Notes: generated by a model from the sequence alone, not told the origin. Positions 1-8,522 are shown, numbered from the stretch's first letter. The stretch is DNA of 55,238 bases from Clostridiales bacterium (GCA_015058275.1 SVCQ01000012.1:1-55238); one strand, 5' to 3'. Numbers and translations: made by a program.

Positions 1-26
1 TACGGAAGAACCCTCGTGATGAAAAT

Positions 27-70
27 TGTACATTCTTATTTGATAGAAAATGTGCATTCTTATATTGACA
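27..70. mobile_element. IS21-like terminal repeat (possible)
   Basis: Two near-identical tandem units are visible at 27-43 and 51-68, each reading TGT(A/G)CATTCTTAT followed by T-rich sequence and TTGA. Ends carrying several short tandem repeats of this kind are typical of IS21-family elements, which suggests that such an element lies to the left of the window. No transposase sequence is present here, so the assignment rests on resemblance only. Confidence 0.3.
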
Positions 71-90
71 TTAACACATGTTGAAGTTGA

Positions 91-160
91 TTTGAACCGC
101 CGTATGCCGAACGGCACGTACGGTGGTGTGAAAGGGTGGAGAAAATCCACCCTATTCGAT
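91..160 (+). mobile_element. Group II intron 3' relic (domains V and VI)
   Basis: Bases 96-127 fold like a group II intron domain V. A nine-pair lower helix (ACCGCCGTA with TACGGTGGT, one G-U) is followed by a two-base CG bulge on the 3' side, a four-pair upper helix and a GAAC tetraloop. Bases 133-153 then form a perfect eight-pair domain VI-like hairpin (AGGGTGGA / TCCACCCT), followed by ATTCGAT, which resembles the 3' end of bacterial class C introns. No intron-encoded reverse transcriptase or domains I-IV are present before the IS21-like repeat, so this is a truncated remnant. It lies just upstream of the toxin-antitoxin genes. Confidence 0.7.
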
Positions 161-193
161 TGTGCCTGGATTTCAAGAAAGGAATTGACAAAA

Positions 194-706
194 ATGAAGG
201 CGAACAATAGAATGGTATCAAATGATACTAACATGCGGCAGGGTGAATCTGCCCGTATCGAGAGTCGGACCGAGATATCGATATATCTGCAGAATCTCAA
301 ATATGCATTGGAGCATGGGGCAAAAATATCATTTCAGGACGAGAGAATAATCGATAAGAATCGAGATGTAAAGTATACCAATGGCTATACGATGGCGGCA
401 CTCTTTCCGAATGAGAATTGGGAGGATGCGCTTAAAAGAGAGCTTACGAGTCTTTCAATAGAAGAATACATGCGCACGGTCAAAGACCTTCGTTATCCAG
501 AGCGAAGTGAAATGCGTGAATTCGGAAGAGCATATGACGGAACAGATGATGTGTATATCAAGATTCGGGTAGAACTGCTATCTTTGGACGGATACCACAC
601 AACATTTGTAATGTCATTCCACTATGCAATGTATCAGTTTACAAGTGAGTCATTCCCGTACAGGAACGGAAAGGGAGTAAATGATGAAAACAAAAGGTTT
701 AAATGA
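194..706 (+). CDS. MqsR-like toxin (putative mRNA interferase)
   Basis: A 170-aa protein whose C-terminal half follows the MqsR pattern: a leucine helix with LTSLSIEEY, an acidic segment, then FGRAYDGTDDVYIKIRV and VMSFHYAMY. The VYIKI and SFH strands are the recognisable core of MqsR-type RelE-fold mRNA interferases. The N-terminal 60 residues are longer than in E. coli MqsR (98 aa). The start was chosen at ATG 194, behind AAAGGA, because the longer reading frame runs back through the group II intron relic. It overlaps the next gene, an MqsA-like regulator, by 26 bases, matching the toxin-first order of mqsRA. In the family the toxin cleaves mRNA and the partner neutralises it. The call rests on motif resemblance, and a non-toxic relative is possible. 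Confidence 0.55.
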   Translation: MKANNRMVSNDTNMRQGESARIESRTEISIYLQNLKYALEHGAKISFQDERIIDKNRDVKYTNGYTMAALFPNENWEDALKRELTSLSIEEYMRTVKDLRYPERSEMREFGRAYDGTDDVYIKIRVELLSLDGYHTTFVMSFHYAMYQFTSESFPYRNGKGVNDENKRFK

Positions 707-1229
707 GAATACGGAGCAGCTGCTATGTCCCAGCTGCATGCGAATGCATCCGGAAGAGGTAGTGCGATATCGCGAGATAATGCCGTTCAGAGGGATTGAT
801 GTCGAGTTCGACAAGGTGCTGTATCATTGTATTGTAACGGATGAGTACTTCGCATCCGGAGATATGTTGAACGCCAACGAACGATCTCTGAAAGAAGCGT
901 ATCGAAGGAAGTGTGGACTGATGACCGCTGAAGAAATCACGGAGCTTCGCAAAAGCTACGGGATAAGTCAGACAGATCTCTGCATACTGCTAGGATGGGG
1001 AGAAAAGACAGTCACTCGTTACGAGGGGCCTCAGATCCAGGATCGTGCGCATGACCTGATCCTTAAAAAGATAAAAGAAGATCCCGAGTGGTTTATTGAA
1101 TTGCTGGAGGCGTCTAGGAGCAAGTTCTCAGAGCGCGCATATAACAAATACCTCAGCAATGCCAGAAAGCTATATTCCAAGGCATACAAGCAATATGCGA
1201 ACAAAGCCGAAAGGGCACTTGCCATTTAA
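681..1229 (+). CDS. MqsA/YgiT-like antitoxin with HTH domain
   Basis: A 182-aa (181 if the second ATG is used) protein with a zinc-finger-like N-terminus (CPSC at about 16-19, and a single later Cys in the LYHCIVTDEYF segment) and a helix-turn-helix of the YgiT/MqsA type. The HTH contains EEITELRKSYGISQTDLCIL followed by LGWGEKTVTRYEG, the signature of these antitoxins, where the RYE helix reads DNA. The basic C-terminal tail (about 145-182) is extra. It follows and overlaps the MqsR-like gene and would be co-translated. In the family this protein binds the toxin and represses its own promoter. The second CxxC of a full zinc finger is not visible, so metal binding is uncertain. Two adjacent ATGs (681, 684) follow AAAGGGA. 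Confidence 0.65.
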   Translation: MMKTKGLNENTEQLLCPSCMRMHPEEVVRYREIMPFRGIDVEFDKVLYHCIVTDEYFASGDMLNANERSLKEAYRRKCGLMTAEEITELRKSYGISQTDLCILLGWGEKTVTRYEGPQIQDRAHDLILKKIKEDPEWFIELLEASRSKFSERAYNKYLSNARKLYSKAYKQYANKAERALAI

Positions 1230-1342
1230 GTAAATGTAGGTAAAAATCAAAAAAAACCGAGGTTTAAAAAATTTGATAGGAATAGTGTATTGAAAAGGGA
1301 TAACAGATATTCAATATGAGAAGAAAGAAGAGGTGGTAGTTA

Positions 1343-1495
1343 ATGGCATTCATCAAAGCGGATATTGAAAAAGAGCAAAAGGAACTTGAAAAGCTTGTCG
1401 AGAGCGATGATAGTGCTAGAAATGCTTACGAGAATTTTCAGACAAAGATCTCGACGCAGCGTCAGACTGCAAGCAACAGGGAATCCGAAAAATAG
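1343..1495 (+). CDS. Small acidic ORF, probable truncated XRE-type antitoxin
   Basis: A 50-aa reading frame starts with MAFIKADIEKEQKELEKL and has a good ribosome site (AGAGGTGG) seven bases before ATG. This beginning resembles the N-terminal coiled segment that precedes the helix-turn-helix in HigA/XRE-type antitoxins of Clostridia, but the frame stops at residue 50 before any HTH. No matching HTH continues in another frame that I could see before the convergent MATE gene. It is either a broken antitoxin or a genuine small protein of unknown function. It sits just after the MqsRA-like pair in AT-richer sequence. Confidence 0.4.
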   Translation: MAFIKADIEKEQKELEKLVESDDSARNAYENFQTKISTQRQTASNRESEK

Positions 1496-1561
1496 AACAG
1501 TGATTCAGCAGTAGGTGTGATGTCAAAACAGAAATAATATGCTGTTGGACATCACGCAGGT

Positions 1562-2926
1562 TTACTCTGTCGGGAGCAGGGTTTTGCGGTCTTTGAAGTA
1601 GATGATCGCTATGATGGCGGCGGTGATGGCCCAGCTGATCGGGAAGAGCAGCATAAGCGGTACCCATGAGTGGTAGATCTTAAAGCCCGTGAACACCCAT
1701 GTTATACGCACGCCGCACACTCCTATCACAGATATGAGAGCCGGGGCGAAGGACTTGCCGAGGCCTCTCATGACTCCAGAGAGATTGTCCATGATAACGT
1801 TGAACGTCTCTCCGTAGAGAAGTATCTTCACTCTGGTCACGGCTATGTCGAGGACTGTCGCATCGTCTGTAAAGAGACTGAGAGCCGGTCTGGCCAATAT
1901 CAGCATCAATATGCAGAGACCTACGGTGAAGGCCCAGCTCATGAGCATGGTGCGTCTTATCACCGTCCTGCATCTGTCGTACTTGCCCGCGCCGCAGTGC
2001 TGGCCCACGAAGGTCGTGAGAGCCTGACCAAAGGCGTTGATGAAGAAGTAAACAGCCATCTCTATGTTGTACGCTGCGGATGATGCCGCCATGTAGTCGG
2101 CACCGAGGCTGTTGATCGCAGACTGCATGCAGAGATTTGACAGGGAGAACACAGCACCCTGAAGTCCGGCCGGAAGACCGATCTTCGCAATGCTGATGAG
2201 GATCTGCCTGTCGATTTTTATTGCTCTCAGATCCACATGGATGACACCCTCCACCCTGCGCAGGAAGTATAGCAGCATCATGGAGCTGACGACGTTTGCC
2301 AGTACCGTGGCTATGGCGACACCGTCAACGTCCATGCCGAGCACGATCACAAAGAAGAGATTGGCTCCTACGTTGAGGACTCCGCCTGTGAAGAGGCAGA
2401 TGAGAGGCGTGCGGGTATTTCCGGCGCTCCTGAATATGGCCGCCTCGAAATTGTAGAGCATTATAAAAGGCATGCCCGCGAAGTATATCCTGAGATAGAG
2501 GATCGAGTAAGCTCTGACCTCGGCCGGTACACCCAGAAGGTCTACAATCGGGCCTGCGATGAGATTGCCAAGAGCCGCGACGGTGACGCCGGAGATCAGA
2601 GCCAGGGCCATCGCCGTGCCTACTGCGGACTTTGCCTTTTCGAAATTCTTTGCTCCTATGTTACGGGCTATGATGACGTTAGCTCCGACCGAAAGGCCCA
2701 CAAAGAAGTTGACCATAAGTGAGACTATAGGGGCGTTACTGCCGACGGCCGCCATAGCCTCCTTGCTCGCGAACTTGCCGACAACGGCTACATCCGTCGC
2801 GTTGAAGAGCTGCTGGAGCATGCTCGTCAGAGCGAGCGGTATTGCAAACATCAGGACCTTGTCCAGTATGGAGCCCTGAGTCAGATCTGTTTCCTTTTTT
2901 ACTTCTGTTTTTATCTTATTATTCAT
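1562..2926 (-). CDS. MATE family multidrug/cation efflux transporter
   Basis: A 12-helix membrane antiporter of the MATE family, which exports cationic drugs or metabolites in exchange for Na+ or H+. The N-terminal segment LTQGSILDKVLMFAIPLALT and the following LFNATDVAVVGKF are typical of the NorM/DinF-like group. A second half-repeat begins near residue 240 (LISIAKIGLPAGLQGAVFSL). The reading frame can extend to 2989, but ATG 2926 (MNNKIKTEVKKE) follows an AGGAAATATAG stretch and gives the usual length of about 454 aa. The gene faces the small ORF at 1343-1495 and diverges from the DUF5692 gene. Its substrate cannot be told from sequence. Confidence 0.9.
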   Translation of the reverse strand: MNNKIKTEVKKETDLTQGSILDKVLMFAIPLALTSMLQQLFNATDVAVVGKFASKEAMAAVGSNAPIVSLMVNFFVGLSVGANVIIARNIGAKNFEKAKSAVGTAMALALISGVTVAALGNLIAGPIVDLLGVPAEVRAYSILYLRIYFAGMPFIMLYNFEAAIFRSAGNTRTPLICLFTGGVLNVGANLFFVIVLGMDVDGVAIATVLANVVSSMMLLYFLRRVEGVIHVDLRAIKIDRQILISIAKIGLPAGLQGAVFSLSNLCMQSAINSLGADYMAASSAAYNIEMAVYFFINAFGQALTTFVGQHCGAGKYDRCRTVIRRTMLMSWAFTVGLCILMLILARPALSLFTDDATVLDIAVTRVKILLYGETFNVIMDNLSGVMRGLGKSFAPALISVIGVCGVRITWVFTGFKIYHSWVPLMLLFPISWAITAAIIAIIYFKDRKTLLPTE

Positions 2927-3115
2927 ATTTTCTATATTTCCTATATTTCCTGCAGAGCCCATTCTAAACCCATCCCGGGGATGTATCAACCACGGATGTC
3001 CGCAAATACGGGCGATTTTTAGATTGTCTCTTGATTAATGCAATCAGCGAGGATATAATGAGTCAGCATTTTGGAAACTAAGTTGAGAGAAGTAGTTTCC
3101 ACTAGGAGGTATTAT

Positions 3116-4237
3116 ATGTTATTTCAACTTTACAGCAATCACGCAGTGATGCAGCTCATCGGCTGGGTGCTCGTATTCTGCGGACTGATCCTCATGAACG
3201 AGATCGGCCGTCGCACAAAAGCGGGCGGCATGGTCGTATTCGTTATCATTCCGGTGATCCTGACCGTTTACTTCATACTCGCACACATGGGTATGTTCGG
3301 CGGATCCGAGAACCCTACAGTCGCATTCATGGACGGCTGGTTCCACTACTTCAAGCTCTATGCCGCTGATATCGGCTGCGTAGGCTTCATGATGATCAAG
3401 TACGAGTGGGGCATCGGCAAGGAGAAATGGTTTAAGTGGTTCCCATGGTTCATCGTTGCGGCCAACATCATGATCGCAAACGTATCTGACATGGAGTCTG
3501 CACTCGCTGCTTACGCTATCACCGGCGACCTCAGCGGAGCTTGGTGGGCATCGAACGAGGGCGTATTCATCTACGGCGGATGGTGGAACGTTGTCAATGC
3601 TATCGCAGGCATGATCAACATCTTCTGCATGACAGGATGCGTACACCTGCTCACTTCCAAGGACAAGAACATGTCCGACATGATCTGGCCTGACATGACC
3701 ATCTGGTTCATCGTGGCTTACGACATCTGGAACTTCGAGTACACTTACCTCAACCTGCCTACACATTCGTGGTACTGCGGCGTAGCACTTCTGCTCGCTC
3801 CTACATTCGCGAATGCTCTGTGGAACAAGGGCGCATGGATCCAGAACCGTGCCAACACACTGGCAATCTGGTGCATGTGGGCTCAGGTCGTACCTGCATT
3901 CCAGCTCTCCAGCAGATTCGCTGCTGCTCTCCCATCGGTTTACGGCGGAGCTACAGCTAAGGGCATCACAACCATGGATCTGTACGAGAAGGCTATCGCT
4001 CTGTACAACGCAGGCGGCGGCAAGACTGCTGAGGCAGGACAGATCATCGCAGATATGGGTATCACGGCTCATCCGACAGCTCAGGGCGTTGTCGCTATCC
4101 TCTCTATCGCAGCCAACGTTATCTGCATCGCAGTGATCATCAAGCGTTCCATCGAGATGGGCAAGAACCCATACTCCAACGATGTATTCGCAGGTACAAA
4201 GGATTACGAAGAGGCTATGGCAAGAGCCAGAGCATAA
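3116..4237 (+). CDS. DUF5692-like polytopic membrane protein
   Basis: A 373-aa, very tryptophan-rich membrane protein with about nine hydrophobic segments, which I recognise as the DUF5692 family of unknown function. Residues such as FPWFIVAANIMIA and WNFEYTYLNLPTHSWYCG mark membrane and loop regions. The start at ATG 3116 follows a perfect AGGAGGT five bases upstream; the frame is open to 3071 but that extension has no ribosome site. Codon choice is strongly biased (ATC, GGC, AAC, TAC), suggesting high expression. It stands alone, with its own terminator at 4274-4301. No function should be assumed; transport or sensing of a small hydrophobic compound is only a guess. Confidence 0.75.
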   Translation: MLFQLYSNHAVMQLIGWVLVFCGLILMNEIGRRTKAGGMVVFVIIPVILTVYFILAHMGMFGGSENPTVAFMDGWFHYFKLYAADIGCVGFMMIKYEWGIGKEKWFKWFPWFIVAANIMIANVSDMESALAAYAITGDLSGAWWASNEGVFIYGGWWNVVNAIAGMINIFCMTGCVHLLTSKDKNMSDMIWPDMTIWFIVAYDIWNFEYTYLNLPTHSWYCGVALLLAPTFANALWNKGAWIQNRANTLAIWCMWAQVVPAFQLSSRFAAALPSVYGGATAKGITTMDLYEKAIALYNAGGGKTAEAGQIIADMGITAHPTAQGVVAILSIAANVICIAVIIKRSIEMGKNPYSNDVFAGTKDYEEAMARARA

Positions 4238-4273
4238 TCTGCGCAATCTGAGTTACGAATGATCGAAATGAGG

Positions 4274-4301
4274 TCCCGGTCGCAATTGCGGCCGGGATTT
4301 T
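4274..4301 (+). terminator. Rho-independent terminator after DUF5692 gene
   Basis: A ten-pair GC-rich hairpin (TCCCGGTCGC, AATT loop, GCGGCCGGGA) is followed immediately by TTTT. It ends the single-gene DUF5692 transcript. Confidence 0.8.
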
Positions 4302-4430
4302 GTAATGCCGGAAATGTTGGCGCAGACGATGCCGGAAATGATGACGAAAACGATGCTAGAAATGTCTCAACTGAGTGGCGCGACGGACCGTCAGATATGG
4401 TATTATTAGCACGTAGAGGAGGTATTTGCG

Positions 4431-5360
4431 ATGAAGAAATATCTTAGCCTTTTGGTCATCATGGCGCTAACGCTTTCGATGGCATTCACAGCCGCATCCT
4501 GCGGTAATAAACAGGAGGAGACGTCTGATGACGGCCAGAATCCTATCATGAACTATGTAGGCAATTATGTCTGCGGCAGGGCGGCCATATTCATCGAGGC
4601 CGACGGAGATGAGGGCGCACAGGCCACAGTCACATGGAGCAGCAGTGCTGCAGAGAACAGCGGCTGGACCATGAAGGGCACGTTCGATGAGGGCAGCCTG
4701 ACCTTCAGCTACAAAGACGCTGTCAGGACTGACTATGTATACGGCGAGGACGGAGAGGTCGCAAGCCAGACAGAAGTATACAATGACGGCACCGGTACGA
4801 TGACATTCAAGGAAGGCGACCCTGTGACTCTCACATGGAAGGACGACAAAGAGGACGCTGCCAGGGACATGGTATTCGAATTCGCAGGAGCCGCTCCTGC
4901 AAACGGCGGCGAGGAGGTCGGCATGGAGAATCCATGGCATGAGGCTGCTGCTGCTGAGGAGGCTGCCAAGGGCGCAAGCCTTGATTCGTTCAGCGCGGCC
5001 GAAGGCGTAGAGATCAGCCTCGGCGAGATCAAGGCAGACAAGTACAGATACATGGACGGCATGGCAGAGGCTGTCGTTGAGTTCCCTGCGGTCGAGATGA
5101 CTATCCGCAAGGGCCGCGCAGACCTGGCCGTCGACGACATGGGCATCTCGGGCGACTACAGCGAGTATGCACATGACTGGACACAGAGCGTCAAGGGCCT
5201 CGAGATCCACTGCTTCGGCAATGAAGAGGGACGCGCTACCAGGACTATCTGGCAGGTGGACGACACTTGCTGGTCGATCGTGGTTCAGGGCCTTGGAGGC
5301 GATGAGAACTACGGCCTCAGCGCAGACGATCTGAATTCGATCATCAACGCAATGCAGTAA
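4431..5360 (+). CDS. Lipoprotein of unknown function
   Basis: A 309-aa exported lipoprotein. The signal peptide MKKYLSLLVIMALTLSMAFT ends in a lipobox with the acylated cysteine at residue 24 (AASC, then GNKQEE). The mature part is acidic and repetitive in flavour, with two similar beta-rich halves (about 35-150 and 175-309) separated by an Ala/Glu-rich linker near residue 165. AGGAGG lies upstream of the ATG. Twenty bases separate it from the HD-domain gene, so it may head a three-gene run with that gene and the symporter. No known domain was recognised. Confidence 0.75.
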   Translation: MKKYLSLLVIMALTLSMAFTAASCGNKQEETSDDGQNPIMNYVGNYVCGRAAIFIEADGDEGAQATVTWSSSAAENSGWTMKGTFDEGSLTFSYKDAVRTDYVYGEDGEVASQTEVYNDGTGTMTFKEGDPVTLTWKDDKEDAARDMVFEFAGAAPANGGEEVGMENPWHEAAAAEEAAKGASLDSFSAAEGVEISLGEIKADKYRYMDGMAEAVVEFPAVEMTIRKGRADLAVDDMGISGDYSEYAHDWTQSVKGLEIHCFGNEEGRATRTIWQVDDTCWSIVVQGLGGDENYGLSADDLNSIINAMQ

Positions 5361-5380
5361 AATACTGGGGAGGGACGGAT

Positions 5381-6250
5381 ATGCCTGACGATTTCATTAT
5401 GGAAAAGAGACTCAGGGAACTGGACCCGGAACTGCACAGACGCTTCACGGACACCGTATTCGTCATGCACAATACCCTGGCGAAGTTCAAAAGACTTTTC
5501 CCGGAGTATACGGACCATTCCATATACCATTCACTCAATGTGCAGGAGTTCTGCAACAAACTGATCGGTTCGGAACAGATAGAGATGCTATGCGCTCATG
5601 AGCTATATGTACTGCTAATGGCATGTTACCTGCATGACTCGGGCATGTCCATATCCGAGTCTGACTACGAGGAGTTCAAGGACGAGCTGGGTGCGGAAGA
5701 GTTCTTCCGGATGTTCCCGGATGCGGACGAATGCGACTTCGTGCGCGAGAAGCACAATGAGTTCAGCGGTAAGTTCATTACCAAGTACGCAGATATGCTC
5801 GAGATACCGTCGCCTGAGCTGCTCTTTGCGATAGTGCAGACATCGAGGGGCCACAGGAGGACGGACCTCTTCGACGAGAGCGAGTATCCGATCACGCTGG
5901 ATACGGGCGGAGGCAATACGGTGTGCACACCTTATATGGCGGCGCTCATCCGTCTGGCCGATGAGGTGGACGTGACGGCTGACCGAAATCCAAAGCTGGT
6001 CTACGATATAGACTCGCTGACGGACGGGACGCAGATACCGCACGCGCGTATGCTCGAGGCAGTGCCGTCTATGGACCTGACGCCTCAGGGCTTCCTGATG
6101 CATGTGCATACAGACGACGAGATGCTGTTTACCGGTATCGAGATGAGGCGGCGCAAGATGCAGGACACGCTCGATCTGTGCCGCGGCGCGACTAACAGAC
6201 GTACCAAGTTCAAGATCTCCCAAAGATGGGTAAGGATCAAAAGAATATAA
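5381..6250 (+). CDS. HD-domain metal-dependent phosphohydrolase-like protein
   Basis: A 289-aa soluble protein with an HD-type active site. YTDHSIYHS (about residues 47-55) supplies the first histidine, ACYLHDSGM (about 80-88) the HD pair, and LADEVDVTAD the distal aspartate. HD proteins hydrolyse phosphate esters using two metals; the pattern here (TDHS...HS, then LHDxGM) resembles the HD domains often paired with HSP90/kinase-type ATP-binding domains. This is notable because the next gene, only four bases away, encodes a transporter with an N-terminal domain that may have an ATPase-like fold. GGGAGG precedes the start. The substrate is unknown. Confidence 0.75.
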   Translation: MPDDFIMEKRLRELDPELHRRFTDTVFVMHNTLAKFKRLFPEYTDHSIYHSLNVQEFCNKLIGSEQIEMLCAHELYVLLMACYLHDSGMSISESDYEEFKDELGAEEFFRMFPDADECDFVREKHNEFSGKFITKYADMLEIPSPELLFAIVQTSRGHRRTDLFDESEYPITLDTGGGNTVCTPYMAALIRLADEVDVTADRNPKLVYDIDSLTDGTQIPHARMLEAVPSMDLTPQGFLMHVHTDDEMLFTGIEMRRRKMQDTLDLCRGATNRRTKFKISQRWVRIKRI

Positions 6251-6254
6251 TTTA

Positions 6255-7889
6255 GTGGACGGAAGAAGAGACGATACAGTAAAGACAGTAGTAATGACAA
6301 ATCTTGAGGGGGACTTCAAGGAGGCCCGCTCTTTTGTCATGGAGCTGCTCATACGCAATAACGTCGGCAAGTCCATGACCTCCGAGACGATGCTGATCTT
6401 TGAGGCGCTGTGCTACAAGATCTTTGAACAAAGAGAGCGCGAAGACGCTGTGGTCAGGATCTCCGGCAGCGAGCTCTTTGGGGAGACCAAGATCAAGCTG
6501 GCCTTTGAGGGCGGCATGTACTATCCGACGCAGGAGCACGGCTCTGATCTGTCTCCCGAGGACAGCATCCTGAGGGCGTACAGGGACAAGGTCGACTACA
6601 GCTACCAGCTGGGACAAAACAAGATAGTCATAAGTGTCAACCGAAGCCATCACAGGACCATGGTCATATACGGCGTTGCGCTCCTTATTTCGCTGATCGT
6701 ATACACTCAGATCAATTCAATGCTCAGTCCGGGCGGCGTCAAAACGCTGCTTGACAATGTAATAGTCCCGCTTGAGGATCTCTTTACGAACGTGATGATC
6801 ATGATCGGTGCGCCGGTCACATTCCTCTCGCTTCTCAAGAACCTCACAGACGTGTATATAATATCCGAGCGCAGCTCAGAGACGGCAAAGATCCAGAGGG
6901 TCACGGTCTACACATCGGTCTTTGCCGTTATGCTCGCCATACCGACGGCCATGCTGACCTGTCGTATCGCCAGGGGCTTCTCGGATCCGCTTTCCCACTA
7001 TGAGCAAATGTCGCTGGACCTGCCGCTCGCGCAGTTCATACGAAGTCTGATGCCGGACAACATGTTCGCTCCGTTCATGACGGTATCGCCGTTCCCTCTT
7101 CTGATCATAGCGATACTGTCGACTGTAGCGTTCTGCTCGTCGGGCAAGTACTTTGACAAGCTCAAGGAAGCCATAGACGTATGCTATACGCTCTTTACAA
7201 AACTGCTCAGCATAGTGATGCAGCTCCTGCCGTTCTTTGCGTTCGTCGCGATGCTCGACCTGATGCTCACAAGCGGGATCAGCTTCCTGCTGCACTTATC
7301 CGAACTGGTGCTGGGCGTTTTGGTATCCATGGCTGTGCTCAACATATTCTACGCTATGAGGCTGATGGTGAACGGCGTCAGAATAATACCATTCCTCAGG
7401 GAGCTCAGACCGATCATCATGGAGAACAGCGAGATACCTAACAGCATAGAGGCGGTCCCGTTCAACATCCGCTGCTGCACGAGAAGCTTCGGACTGAACC
7501 GCAAAAAGCTCGAGTCATCAATGCCGGTGCTGGCTGAGGTCAACCTCGACGGCAACTGCTTTATCATCACGCTGATCTCGGTGTCATTCCTTATACTGAG
7601 CGGGTCACAGTATAAGGTTACTGATATCGCGATACTGGGAGCGCTGGTCTTCTTCCTGTCGCTCGGCGCGCCTAACCAGCCGGGATCCTGTCTGATCGGC
7701 ATGCTGATCCTCCTGAACTACCTGAATGCAACAGATCTGATGCCTATGGCTATATTATGCGAGGTGCTCTTTGGCGGCCTGCTCAACCTGACCAACGTAA
7801 CAGGCGACATCGTCACCGTTGTATGCGAGGAGAAGAACCTGCTCAGAGAGGATCTTAAAAACAAAAACCACAAAAAGCTCTTTAGTTGA
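6255..7889 (+). CDS. SDF-family (dicarboxylate/amino acid:cation) symporter with N-terminal ATPase-like domain
   Basis: A 544-aa protein. Residues about 1-130 form a soluble domain (MLIFEALCYKIFEQ, then alternating strands to NKIVISVNRS) that looks like a kinase/anti-sigma ATPase fold, though its nucleotide motifs are weak. From about 135 the protein matches the GltP/DctA sodium:dicarboxylate symporter family: several helices, then NSIEAVPFNIR where the serine-rich hairpin normally lies, NLDGNCF in place of the NMDGT motif, and NVTGD intact near residue 515. The start is a GTG at 6255; ATG 6294 is an alternative. It follows the HD gene by four bases. A paralog of the same architecture is at 28127-29728. 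The altered serine hairpin suggests a non-standard substrate. Confidence 0.8.
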   Translation: MDGRRDDTVKTVVMTNLEGDFKEARSFVMELLIRNNVGKSMTSETMLIFEALCYKIFEQREREDAVVRISGSELFGETKIKLAFEGGMYYPTQEHGSDLSPEDSILRAYRDKVDYSYQLGQNKIVISVNRSHHRTMVIYGVALLISLIVYTQINSMLSPGGVKTLLDNVIVPLEDLFTNVMIMIGAPVTFLSLLKNLTDVYIISERSSETAKIQRVTVYTSVFAVMLAIPTAMLTCRIARGFSDPLSHYEQMSLDLPLAQFIRSLMPDNMFAPFMTVSPFPLLIIAILSTVAFCSSGKYFDKLKEAIDVCYTLFTKLLSIVMQLLPFFAFVAMLDLMLTSGISFLLHLSELVLGVLVSMAVLNIFYAMRLMVNGVRIIPFLRELRPIIMENSEIPNSIEAVPFNIRCCTRSFGLNRKKLESSMPVLAEVNLDGNCFIITLISVSFLILSGSQYKVTDIAILGALVFFLSLGAPNQPGSCLIGMLILLNYLNATDLMPMAILCEVLFGGLLNLTNVTGDIVTVVCEEKNLLREDLKNKNHKKLFS

Positions 7890-7907
7890 TAACTGATGAT
7901 AAGTATG

Positions 7908-7933
7908 CGGGCAGCCCTCCTGTGGGCTGCCCG
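7908..7933. terminator. GC-rich hairpin between convergent genes
   Basis: A nine-pair stem (CGGGCAGCC / GGCTGCCCG) with a loop of about eight bases lies between the symporter and the oppositely oriented His-rich gene. It has no strong T-run, so it may be a weak or factor-assisted terminator. Confidence 0.5.
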
Positions 7934-7961
7934 TGTCTGCTTAGCCGATCGACGCGCTCTA

Positions 7962-8309
7962 TTATGAGTTGGATATCAGGGACAGGGCCTGCTCGATGAG
8001 GTCGTTGCTCTCGCCGAGCTTGTCGACCGCCTCGTGGATGAGGTCGCCTGCGACTTCGTCAAAGCTGTGAGCGAGGTCGTGGAGCTCCTCGGCGTGATGG
8101 CGGTTGTGATCGAGCATGTACTTTAGAAGTGCGAGTGCCTCCTCAGGCGAGGAAGCCGCAGCATGTGAGTGAGTATGTCCGTGCGAATGGGTGGTGCCAT
8201 CCGAGTGTGTGTGCTCATGGCAGTGGCCGCAGTGCTCGTGCTCATGTGTCTGGCTGTGGTCGTGATCGTGTTCAACGGATGCATGATCGTGTGTGTGTTC
8301 GTGGCTCAT
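7962..8309 (-). CDS. Histidine-rich small metal-binding protein
   Basis: A 115-aa soluble protein. Residues 1-50 are dominated by His with Glu, Asp, Thr and Ser (MSHEHTHDHAS, HCGHCHEHTHSDG, HSHGHTHSH), including two cysteines in HCGHCH. Residues 52-115 form an amphipathic helical region (EEALALLKYMLDHNRHHAEEL and on). Such proteins bind Ni, Co or Zn and are often annotated as cobalt/nickel chaperones. It is transcribed away from the dehydratase-like cluster that contains a CooC-type ATPase. Because CooJ, a His-rich nickel chaperone, partners CooC in CO dehydrogenase maturation, a similar role is plausible here, but this is inference from context only. Confidence 0.75.
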   Translation of the reverse strand: MSHEHTHDHASVEHDHDHSQTHEHEHCGHCHEHTHSDGTTHSHGHTHSHAAASSPEEALALLKYMLDHNRHHAEELHDLAHSFDEVAGDLIHEAVDKLGESNDLIEQALSLISNS

Positions 8310-8486
8310 TTCGGTCTCCTTTTGTGTCTCTTTGCGCCCTGCTGAAGGCGCTCTTTACTCTTCGAAGATATAGTATTTTCAGGCGGTTTACAACCCCATA
8401 TAGGGGATATTGATAAGGGCCTCAGTCAAGTACTAAAAAAATACAAAAACTGAATAGCCAAAACCAGTTTCCAGCCTCATATCTCA

Positions 8487-8516
8487 TTGACACATCGTTA
8501 ACAAGAGCCTTAAAAT
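8487..8516 (+). promoter_or_regulatory. Sigma-A-type promoter of the first dehydratase-like operon
   Basis: TTGACA at 8487-8492 and TAAAAT at 8511-8516 are separated by 18 bases. Transcription would start near 8523, leaving a leader of about 128 bases before the first subunit gene. Confidence 0.65.
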
Positions 8517-8522
8517 ATATCC

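Noticed and set aside
3119-4246. 375-aa minus-strand frame opposite the DUF5692 gene
   Set aside because: Antisense shadow rich in His, Asp and Cys without hydrophobic pattern or ribosome site.
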